Positions 27,172-35,398 of a DNA stretch of 43,078 bases are shown here, in pieces (the stretch's first letter is position 1; each line of letters opens with the position of its first letter). The notes beneath the pieces were generated by a model that worked only from the letters and a program-made list of their open reading frames with translations, had not been told where the DNA came from and did no database searches. Position numbers and translations under genes: made by a program. Origin of the DNA: Marinifilum sp. Its GTDB lineage: Bacteria; UBA9089; CG2-30-40-21. Location of the stretch: contig DYDG01000010.1 of the NCBI GenBank assembly GCA_020717845.1, positions 1 to 43,078 of the forward strand, read 5' to 3'.

Positions 27172-30123
27172 TCAGTCTCTCTTTTGCATTTCCTTCTGTT
27201 CCTTAAACAGTATCAAATCCCCTACCTCTACCTTGCCTGTATGCGCCCTGCCTGCGGGCAGTTCGAGCACATATTTGGCTAATCGCTGAGAGGTGTATGC
27301 CTTCCATGTATTGAGCTTGGTTGGATTAAAGGGGGCAACATTTTCAGCAATATCTACAACCTTAAAGCTCGAATCAAGCCAGATTATATCAATGGATACT
27401 GGGACAAAAAGCATATGAATCGAGACCCTTGTCCCTGTTGGATGTGGATATTCCATCAGAAGAGGGTCAGGTGATTTGGCAAACATCAGCCCTTTTGCCC
27501 TCTTTAAGAAACTGCGGGCAACACTTATCCTGGCAGATATTTGAATATTCTTGGTTACATTATGTCCTGTGACTACATCAAGATATTCTACAGCCATTAC
27601 TGATTCCTTGATCATTGCGACATAGCTTTCTCCACGACTCAGCAGCTCATAAATCCCAACCTTTGTTTCATCTGCCAGCAGTCTTCTTGACCCAAAGTAA
27701 CGAAACTTAATAGGTGCTCCCATGCTTTTTATTATCTTATAGGTATTTTCTCCGGCAAGGATTTGTCCGCCATTGGCTATTCGTCCAATCTTGGTAGCCA
27801 GATGGACCTCAATACTTGTAAGTGATGTTTGAGGTTGAGGATTTCCTGAAGCCATTCCCATCCGTATATAAAACTTTCGGCTTGGCTGCCTGAGATTATA
27901 CTCATCTATTTCCTCTTGCACCTTGGCAGCAGTATTAATCGCCTGAGCAGGTTCTTCAAACAGGGCAACGAATGTGGCACCAGTAAATTTAAGTATCTTC
28001 CCCTGACAATTAGTTACATTTGGCTTAATAGTATTATTATAAACCTGTAATCCGGTTAATCCCCTTGTTTCGCCAAGTTGTCTAATTAATTCCAGGGATC
28101 TTTTTATGCTCATAAAGAGTATGGTTGTCTTGCATTCAGGCAATGGTGCAGGGACAGTTTCAGGGGTGGGAGGAAAAGGTGTTTCAGATCTTGGTATAAT
28201 TTCGATCCCTTCCTTTTTTGTCGGCACAACCTTAGGAAGGATACCTATTTGTATTTGAGGGAAGGAAATCGCAATATTTTCTTTTTCCCTTCGTTCTATT
28301 TCAACGATAGCTTCAAAGGCAGCATTGTATACAGATGGAGACTCATCTGCAAGCAATCTTTCAAGATACGGGATAACCTCCCGGTCACATAGCTTGCCCA
28401 ATGCTCTGGCAGATTTTTCCCGACGTATCCAATCCTCATCTCCGAGCCTCTGGATAAAGATATCAATTGCTTTATTTTTGCCTGTTTCGTCCAGATAATC
28501 CTTTGCCATCTTGTCTGACATGGATGCCTGTTTGCGAGCTGCACGGCCAGCTATTCTGGCAAGCCCATAAAGTGCCTCTCTTTGATTATGCCAGTATCGG
28601 TCGTTTAATCGATCTTTTAATAATCCTATTACCCTGTTCTCAATTGTCTCCTCTACATCACCGCTGGACACACACTCAGCAGCTAAGAATAACGGATTAC
28701 GATACTTATAAGGCATATTCAGTATTGCCTTAACTAAATTAGAGGTATTGTTGGTATCCATTAATCCTGCCAGATAAACAAGCACATCCTCCCAGCGGGG
28801 ATGACTGCAAATAGTAGACAAATCAATATTCTGTAGAAATAATTCTTTCAACTTCTCTGCAGCAAAATATTCTCTGAATGACTGGTAGAAGAATTTCACC
28901 TCATCCTTTTGAATCCTGATAATACCAAGCTGGGTGCAGAGATGAAGCAGCTCTTCTGGCGAATTGCCATTATGTCTACTTTGATTGGCAATATTCTTAA
29001 ATAGGGTAACAACCTCCTGCTTATCCAGAACAGTAGCATTGTGCATCTGAAGTGTAAACCCCATCATAGCCAGTCCCTGTGCAATTATCTGTTTGTCTGC
29101 TTCAACAAGTTTCCCCATTTTTTCATAGAGGTCATAGAGGCAGTTAATGTATGCAGCATATACATCGGTCTTATTTTTGGGTATCTTTTTATAACGAATA
29201 AAGGTGGCCATCATTAGCAGGAGAAGGAGCGGGCTTTCAGCAATCTCTTTCAGGCTTGGGTCATCCATAATAGCATTAAAGACCACATCCCTTTTTTCCG
29301 TATCCTTGATATAATGACCAAGATATTCTCGGACATCATCTTCTGTTAATTCCAATAATTCTATAACCTTGTAATTTGCCGGGAAGCTGGTATAACAAAC
29401 CCCTTTACGGCAGCTAAGGATGTAATTATTTTGGGGGAATTGACTGATAAATTTCTGAATAGATTCTACTGGATTAAACCCTTCATAAGGGCAGAGAAGA
29501 TCAAGCCCATCAATCAAAACTAAAAACAGATTTTTTTCAAACAATATCCTTAATTGATCATGATTTAAGGTAAGCTTTCTATTATTTAATTCACTAAGAA
29601 GATAGTCTGAAAAATTTCCAGAACGAAAACCGCCCATATCCAGAAAAATGGGTATTAATCCTGCAAGGTTATGGCTTACGGTTGTCTCTGGGGAGTTTGT
29701 CATCTCTTGTAAACATTTTGTGGCATACAAACTTGTCAAGTATCTTAAGGATGTAGTCTTGCCTGAGCCTGATTCACCTATTAAAATAAGCGGGAGACTC
29801 GTCATGTCTTTCGTTTCTAATGAGTGAGAGAATAAGTCAGGCTCTGATTGCAACCCTTCTATCAATTCCTGAATAGTCTGCCTCTTCTTTGTCCAGGCAA
29901 GCCCTTCAGGTAGGACAGCACCACTATAAGCAAGCTCTTTTGTCTCTTCTAAGATTATATGACGAAGACAGGGAATAACAGGTAAATCTTCAGCACTTTC
30001 TGTGATATGAAGAGGCACATAAAGAGCTCTCCATTTGCCTATTTCACTATCAGCTAATAGATTATTCAGATATGACTTGAGATCCAATTTCTCCCTCCTT
30101 TGAGGCGTAAGTTGCAGTGGCAA
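27172..30123 (-). CDS. NACHT/STAND NTPase - HEAT-like - degenerate class III nucleotide cyclase - DUF192 fusion
   Basis: Walker A LILIGESGSGKTTSLRYL, Walker B LFLVLIDGLDLL; FFYQSFREYFAAEKL; HEAT RREKSARALGKLCDREVIPYLERLLADES; cyclase-like TILFMSIKRS...GKILKFTGATFVALFEEPAQAI...IRMGMASG...GGQILAGENTY; DUF192-like RAKGLMFA...HMLFVPVSIDIIWLDSSFKVVDI...YVLELPAGRAHTGKVEVGD. Confidence 0.85.
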   Translation of the reverse strand: MPLQLTPQRREKLDLKSYLNNLLADSEIGKWRALYVPLHITESAEDLPVIPCLRHIILEETKELAYSGAVLPEGLAWTKKRQTIQELIEGLQSEPDLFSHSLETKDMTSLPLILIGESGSGKTTSLRYLTSLYATKCLQEMTNSPETTVSHNLAGLIPIFLDMGGFRSGNFSDYLLSELNNRKLTLNHDQLRILFEKNLFLVLIDGLDLLCPYEGFNPVESIQKFISQFPQNNYILSCRKGVCYTSFPANYKVIELLELTEDDVREYLGHYIKDTEKRDVVFNAIMDDPSLKEIAESPLLLLLMMATFIRYKKIPKNKTDVYAAYINCLYDLYEKMGKLVEADKQIIAQGLAMMGFTLQMHNATVLDKQEVVTLFKNIANQSRHNGNSPEELLHLCTQLGIIRIQKDEVKFFYQSFREYFAAEKLKELFLQNIDLSTICSHPRWEDVLVYLAGLMDTNNTSNLVKAILNMPYKYRNPLFLAAECVSSGDVEETIENRVIGLLKDRLNDRYWHNQREALYGLARIAGRAARKQASMSDKMAKDYLDETGKNKAIDIFIQRLGDEDWIRREKSARALGKLCDREVIPYLERLLADESPSVYNAAFEAIVEIERREKENIAISFPQIQIGILPKVVPTKKEGIEIIPRSETPFPPTPETVPAPLPECKTTILFMSIKRSLELIRQLGETRGLTGLQVYNNTIKPNVTNCQGKILKFTGATFVALFEEPAQAINTAAKVQEEIDEYNLRQPSRKFYIRMGMASGNPQPQTSLTSIEVHLATKIGRIANGGQILAGENTYKIIKSMGAPIKFRYFGSRRLLADETKVGIYELLSRGESYVAMIKESVMAVEYLDVVTGHNVTKNIQISARISVARSFLKRAKGLMFAKSPDPLLMEYPHPTGTRVSIHMLFVPVSIDIIWLDSSFKVVDIAENVAPFNPTKLNTWKAYTSQRLAKYVLELPAGRAHTGKVEVGDLILFKEQKEMQKRD

Positions 30124-30156
30124 TGATATATTAATGAGTAGTAAAGCTCATCTGCT

Positions 30157-30255
30157 TTATACCTGCCCTAATCCTCTTCGATGGCTTTCGTACCAATCAA
30201 AAATCTCTTTCAGATCATCTTCAGCCTCTATTGTAACAACGAGTTCATGCTTCAT
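30157..30255 (-). pseudogene. Truncated ParE/RelE-type toxin remnant (32 aa)
   Basis: Not in track: MKHELVVTIEAEDDLKEIFDWYESHRRGLGQV*; start overlaps the antitoxin 3' end; ParE-like N-terminus then stop. Confidence 0.65.
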
Positions 30256-30472
30256 AACGTTTCACAATTCTTTGGCAGACTTCATTCCATGGAGATACGG
30301 CATTAGGATTACAATGGTATGCCTCTATGCGTTGATCGAGTATCTGTTTCTCTTTGTCTGTCAATTCGATTGCATCTACCTTAGCAGCAATTGAATCCCA
30401 GATATCTTCAACAAGCACAATTCTCTCTGGAATTGAAAGATTTAGTGTATCAGTTACCATTGTTTTTTGCAT
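30245..30472 (-). CDS. Addiction-module component (TIGR02574-like antitoxin), start revised to MQKTMVTD
   Basis: LNLSIPERIVLVEDIWDSIAAKVDAIELTDKEKQILDQRIEAYHCNPNAVSPWNEV; RBS-like GAAGGGGA before ATG. Confidence 0.8.
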   Translation of the reverse strand: MQKTMVTDTLNLSIPERIVLVEDIWDSIAAKVDAIELTDKEKQILDQRIEAYHCNPNAVSPWNEVCQRIVKRYEA

Positions 30473-30583
30473 AATTCCCCTTCTTCCGAATATTTTGTCT
30501 TCCAACATATCTGACAGCAGTTAGTTCATTCCCTGTCTTGCCCACTGACTGCTTAATGCCATGCATTCGCTCCTCTTTGCCGG

Positions 30584-30865
30584 TTAACACAACCCATTGT
30601 TGAACAAATTATTTGGCAGATTTGTCGATTCCGCTGGAAGCATTTCAGCAAGCAAGGTTTCTGGAGCAATGTCCTGTTCGTTTGGCCATGTTACTGCACC
30701 GAATAAAATGCCAACCTGATTAAAGTAATGTATATCTTGAAGTTCGTGCAAGACACCTCGACCAAGATATGGTTTAAGGTCAAAGATACCCTTACGCCCA
30801 TTCTCAAGCTCTACATAAATACGATAATCTGACAGTGGTTTAACAAATTTAGCATCCCAATACAT
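30584..30865 (-). CDS. DUF2442 protein (start revised to MYWDAKFV)
   Basis: MYWDAKFVKPLSDYRIYVELENGRKGIFDLKPYL; GAGG RBS just upstream. Confidence 0.8.
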   Translation of the reverse strand: MYWDAKFVKPLSDYRIYVELENGRKGIFDLKPYLGRGVLHELQDIHYFNQVGILFGAVTWPNEQDIAPETLLAEMLPAESTNLPNNLFNNGLC

Positions 30866-30872
30866 GACAACC

Positions 30873-31139
30873 TCACAAAGGGACAATTTTATAGGGTTGT
30901 TCACCACTGATAATCAATTCCCAATCTGCCAGTAGTTCATCATAGTGCAGTTCTATCCATGCCTGCACTAACCGCAATTGCTTGCGAGGCAATTTGCCTG
31001 CCAATATCTCACCATCTTCAATACTGATAGAAGCCTCAAACTCAGCGTATTTGGCATGAATATGCGGCAGATTATGCTGCCGGTTATCGATAAGATACAA
31101 TCGAATAATAATTCCATAAAACATGGAAATGATAGGCAT
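30873..31139 (-). CDS. DUF4160 protein
   Basis: MPIISMFYGIIIRLYLIDNRQHNLPHIHAKYAEFEASISIEDGEIL. Confidence 0.85.
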   Translation of the reverse strand: MPIISMFYGIIIRLYLIDNRQHNLPHIHAKYAEFEASISIEDGEILAGKLPRKQLRLVQAWIELHYDELLADWELIISGEQPYKIVPL

Positions 31140-31157
31140 AATTCAACCTCTATTGTA

Positions 31158-31850
31158 TTATCTAACTGACCTGTCAATCAATTCTTCTGCCTCTCTACTC
31201 AAGGCATTCAGCCGTTCTTTCAATATATCACATTCCTGCTGAACAGATGTATCCTCCCCTACTTTATACGGCTGGCCAAAAGCAATCAACCCCTGGCTAA
31301 ATGGTTTTGGCAATACATACTTATCCCACGCTGCCTCAAATATCCATTTATGCCTTGATGCTGAAACAAGTGGAACGATATATGCCCCTGTTTTCCTTGC
31401 CAGGGTTATTATCCCTTCCTTTGGTTCGTAGATTGGACCTGTTGGACCATCAATAGCCAGTCCACAATCATGTCCATCCCTCATCCCACGGATCAGCCCT
31501 ATCAACCCGCGTGTTCCGCCTTTAGCCGAAGAGCCTCTTACAATTTTGTAGCCAAACCTTTGCAATATCCTTGCCTGATACTCTCCATCCTTGCTCAGGC
31601 TGCTCATTAATATAATATTCCTCTGACTCATAAATGGCACAAGCAGAAATTGCTGTCCATGCCAGAAGGCGTAAATAACATGAGGAGAATGCAAAATGTC
31701 AGACTCGAAATCCGCATTCCGCATTCCGCATTCCGCATTCTCTTTCCCAACAACCCTCAGCCTGATGGTACAGAATAAGAGGCGGATAAGGATCTCAGCC
31801 AGCAAAGGCAGGATTATAGTTAATATCCTTTCTTTAATCTGTGCAATCAT
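31158..31850 (-). CDS. DUF374-type lysophospholipid acyltransferase family protein (start revised to MIAQIKER)
   Basis: VIYAFWHGQQFLLVPFM; SSLSKDGEYQARILQRFGYKIVRGSSAKGGTRGL; AIDGPTGP. Confidence 0.88.
   Translation of the reverse strand: MIAQIKERILTIILPLLAEILIRLLFCTIRLRVVGKENAECGMRNADFESDILHSPHVIYAFWHGQQFLLVPFMSQRNIILMSSLSKDGEYQARILQRFGYKIVRGSSAKGGTRGLIGLIRGMRDGHDCGLAIDGPTGPIYEPKEGIITLARKTGAYIVPLVSASRHKWIFEAAWDKYVLPKPFSQGLIAFGQPYKVGEDTSVQQECDILKERLNALSREAEELIDRSVR
31711..31740. repeat. Heptanucleotide microsatellite GCATTCC x ~4 inside a CDS
   Basis: TCC GCATTCC GCATTCC GCATTCC GCATTC. Confidence 0.95.
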
Positions 31851-33585
31851 TATACTGTATCTCATAAAGCCTCTTATACAATCCATCAGAGGACAGCAGT
31901 TCGTCATGTGTCCCTATCTCTGCAATCCCCCCCTGACTGATGGTAATAATCCTGTCTGCACGAATAATGGTCGAAAGTCTGTGAGCAATAATGATAGTTG
32001 TCTGTTGACGCATAATCCTGAAAAGAGCAGACTGGATAAGGTTTTCTGATTCTGTATCAAGGGATGCTGTTGCCTCATCCAATATCAATATCCCTGGTTT
32101 CCTAAGCAATGCCCTAGCAATGGCTATTCTTTGCCGCTCTCCGCCTGAAAGCCTGACTCCATGCTCTCCGATAGGGGTATCATACCCTGTAGGAAGACGC
32201 ATGATAAAATCATGCGCATTAGCATTTAGGGCTGATTCAATTATTTCCTCCATGCTTGCATCCAGCATACCGTAGGCAATATTTTCAGCGATACTGCCGG
32301 AGAAGAGAAATGTATGCTGCGGGACTATACCTATCTGTCTTCTTAGGCTGCTCAAGGTTACATCCCGAATATCCATCTCATCTATCCTAATGACACCTGA
32401 TGCAGGGTCATAAAGCCGTGGGATAAGATTGACCAATGTGGTTTTTCCGCCGCCAGATGGGCCAACAAGAGCCAGAACCTCACCTGGGTCAATCGTCAGG
32501 TTTATTCCCTGAAGCACAGGTTTATCATCGTATACAAATGATACATCTACAAACTCTATCTTTCCTTTAAGGGTTTGAGTTCCTTGCATTTCCTCTGTTG
32601 GCATTTCAAAGGCATTTGGTGACTCTTTAACCGTAATCATGGTATCAAGCAGCCCAAATATTCGCTGACTTGCTGCTGCTGCCTGCTGAATAAGGATATT
32701 TGCCTGAGAAAAATCCTGGATTGGCCTGGATATGGTCAATAAGTATGCTACAAAAGACATCAATGCTCCAGGACTCAATCGTTCATGAGCAACCTCATAT
32801 CCACCATACCAGATAACTAAGAGCATACCAACTATCCCAATAATCCAGACAAGTGGACCAGAGAGAACCATCAGTTTTATTCCTTTAAGATACAGGCGAA
32901 AATAACCTTCATTCTCCTTAGAAAACCGTTTTGACTCTATCTCTTCAGCACAAAAGAGCTTAACGATAGATACGCCAGAGATGGTTTCCTGTAAAATATT
33001 AGTAACATCTGCCATCTTTTCCTGAATCTGATGGGTTACCTTTCGTATCCTTTTCCCTATTTGCACAATGACTCCAGCAATAAGCGGAGCAACAATCGTA
33101 ACAAGGAGGGCAAGTTTCCAGTGGATGCAAAAAATAATACATATCCCGCCTATCAGAATAAACGGGGACTTGATCAATGTCACTGCCCCAGAGGTGATAA
33201 GGTTTTGCAGGATATTAACATCATTTATTGTTCTTGATATAAGCTCACCGCATCGGCTATCCTTATGAAATTTCATAGAAAGATGGGTAAGATGCTCAAA
33301 TATCTGATTTCGAATAACAAAAAGCACACGCTGTCCAATATAATTCATAATAAAGCTGTGGGTATATTGAGATACAGCCTGAATAATAGCAACTCCAAGG
33401 GCTATTATTAAAATAATATTTAATTGAAAAAGATCTTTTTTGTTTAAGGCATCCTCTATCAATCCCTTGATCAGCCATGGGAATGTCAGGGCACACCCAG
33501 AAACAATCAGGATACAGCAAAAGGCTGCAAATAAACGTAGTTTGTATCCAAGAACATATTTCAGTAATCGAGACATAGCTGCCAT
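31834..33585 (-). CDS. MsbA-like ABC transporter (fused permease-ATPase)
   Basis: Walker A LVGPSGGGKTTLV; signature RLSGGERQRIAIARALLRKPGILILDEATASLD; six-TM N-terminal region. Confidence 0.92.
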   Translation of the reverse strand: MAAMSRLLKYVLGYKLRLFAAFCCILIVSGCALTFPWLIKGLIEDALNKKDLFQLNIILIIALGVAIIQAVSQYTHSFIMNYIGQRVLFVIRNQIFEHLTHLSMKFHKDSRCGELISRTINDVNILQNLITSGAVTLIKSPFILIGGICIIFCIHWKLALLVTIVAPLIAGVIVQIGKRIRKVTHQIQEKMADVTNILQETISGVSIVKLFCAEEIESKRFSKENEGYFRLYLKGIKLMVLSGPLVWIIGIVGMLLVIWYGGYEVAHERLSPGALMSFVAYLLTISRPIQDFSQANILIQQAAAASQRIFGLLDTMITVKESPNAFEMPTEEMQGTQTLKGKIEFVDVSFVYDDKPVLQGINLTIDPGEVLALVGPSGGGKTTLVNLIPRLYDPASGVIRIDEMDIRDVTLSSLRRQIGIVPQHTFLFSGSIAENIAYGMLDASMEEIIESALNANAHDFIMRLPTGYDTPIGEHGVRLSGGERQRIAIARALLRKPGILILDEATASLDTESENLIQSALFRIMRQQTTIIIAHRLSTIIRADRIITISQGGIAEIGTHDELLSSDGLYKRLYEIQYNDCTD

Positions 33586-33633
33586 TAACCACCCCTGACT
33601 CCTGTCCCCTTATTTGAAAGGAGTGGAGCTATT

Positions 33634-33735
33634 CGGTAATCGGTGATCAGTACACTACAATTACCGTTTACCCTTCCAACTCACCATTCACCGCTTTCTG
33701 CTTTTCGCTCACCAATTACTGATCACCGATTACCG
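33634..33735. repeat. 19-bp perfect inverted repeat CGGTAATCGGTGATCAGTA / TACTGATCACCGATTACCG
   Basis: Arms 33634-33652 and 33717-33735; heptad periodicity. Confidence 0.9.
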
Positions 33736-33736
33736 A

Positions 33737-34711
33737 TCACCGCCTACATAGAATCCTTGCCTTTATCTGCTCTAAAACACTCAAGGTTATCCTCAATGCA
33801 GTCAAATCATCCTCTGGTGTAGTTAATGGTTTGGTTCCATTGGCAATACAGCTTAAGAAATGGAATAATTCTAATTTTAACGGGTTGTCTTTATGGACAA
33901 ATACCCTTTCAATAACTGATCTTTGCTGGTATCCAACCGTGTCATGGGTCAGGATATAATTGCCGGTTGTTTGACGATGGATATGAATATCCTGCTCAGC
34001 ATAATCAAGAAAAATATAGGCATCCGGCTGGGTAATAGCTAATGTCCGTATCTTATTTTCCGTTGCCCTTGATGCTGTTAGATTGGCTATGCACCCATTG
34101 GCAAAAATAATCTGAACATTGGCAATATCCTCATGCTCCTGAGAATAAACCCGCGTTCCGATGGCATGAATTTCAACAACAGCAGAGTTAATAAGATTAA
34201 GCACAATATCAATATCATGAATAAGCAGATCAAGAACAACACCAGCATCGTCTATCCTGGTATTAAACGGTCCCAGTCGTCGGCATTCAACAAACAAAGG
34301 CTTGTTAAGCACCTTTTTCAGCTCCCAGATAGCTGCATTAAACCGTTCCACATGTCCTACCTGCAGGACAAGATTATTCTTTTGGGCTATAGCCATTAAT
34401 TCTTCAGCCTCTTTTATATCCTGAGTTATTGGCTTTTCAAGGAGAACATGAATCCCTGCATTCAAAAAATCTCTGGCTACCTGGTAATGAAATCTGGTAG
34501 GGACAGCAATACTTACAGCTTCAACCTTATCATAAAGCTGTGAATAATCAGCATATGGAACAGCACCATATTCTTTAGCCACATTAGAAAGTATCTCTGT
34601 ATTAACGTCTGCAATGGCAGTTAATCCTGCCTCAGGGATATCATGATAGCATTTTACATGATATTTACCCATATGCCCAATCCCAACAACCCCAACCTTG
34701 ATTGGCTTCAT
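33737..34711 (-). CDS. Gfo/Idh/MocA family oxidoreductase (start revised to MKPIKVG)
   Basis: VGVVGIGHMGKYHVKCY Rossmann motif; VLLEKPITQDIKEAEEL. Confidence 0.92.
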   Translation of the reverse strand: MKPIKVGVVGIGHMGKYHVKCYHDIPEAGLTAIADVNTEILSNVAKEYGAVPYADYSQLYDKVEAVSIAVPTRFHYQVARDFLNAGIHVLLEKPITQDIKEAEELMAIAQKNNLVLQVGHVERFNAAIWELKKVLNKPLFVECRRLGPFNTRIDDAGVVLDLLIHDIDIVLNLINSAVVEIHAIGTRVYSQEHEDIANVQIIFANGCIANLTASRATENKIRTLAITQPDAYIFLDYAEQDIHIHRQTTGNYILTHDTVGYQQRSVIERVFVHKDNPLKLELFHFLSCIANGTKPLTTPEDDLTALRITLSVLEQIKARILCRR

Positions 34712-34753
34712 TTCCCTTCCTTCCATCTGATAATCCTTAACTTGTGTGAGGAT

Positions 34754-34782
34754 ACTATATCATATAAAGATTTATTTGTCAA
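34754..34782 (-). promoter_or_regulatory. Putative sigma70 promoter TTGACA - 17 nt - TATAGT (minus strand)
   Basis: ACTATA 34754-34759, TGTCAA 34777-34782 on +; upstream of the oxidoreductase gene. Confidence 0.75.
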
Positions 34783-35398
34783 GGAGTAATTAATTAGCCT
34801 GCAGGGCAAATGCATCTAAATCCTACAATTGCGTTTGGCGACAAAGTTTTGTTAATTTTTATTTACAGTTACAGATATTGATAGAGGAGATTGTAAATAC
34901 GCAATATCTTGCGTCTCTATAATTGCAAGCTGTTTAGAGGCAGGGTGTATTGTGTATGGTAATTGAACATGTCCAGACAACTATGTCCAAAAAATAGACA
35001 TGACATGGCATATTCCTGCAGGAAAAACTTGCATAAGATGAGATAAAACAAGGGGATAAATCATAACTAAGTGCTATTAATAAATGCCTTAGAGTATTAA
35101 TTATTCCTTTGCTACATTACTGCTGGTATGAAACTTGCTAACACTAAAGTATTAAAGGGGATAGGTGTATCAAAACACAACTATCCCATATTGCTTTGTC
35201 GTAGCAATATGTTGTATAGCAAAAGTAATGCCAGATGGCGAGAAACTTTGTTAATGCTTAGCATCATAAGCAGTTATGGTTTATAGTCGTAATGCTTGAT
35301 TGCCAGAATGTGTACGTATGGGTGCAAATGATAGCTTTTGGGGGTACACATGTCGCTCGTGTGAATTATTTTGAACGCTTACACAAGGTGAGGTAATT

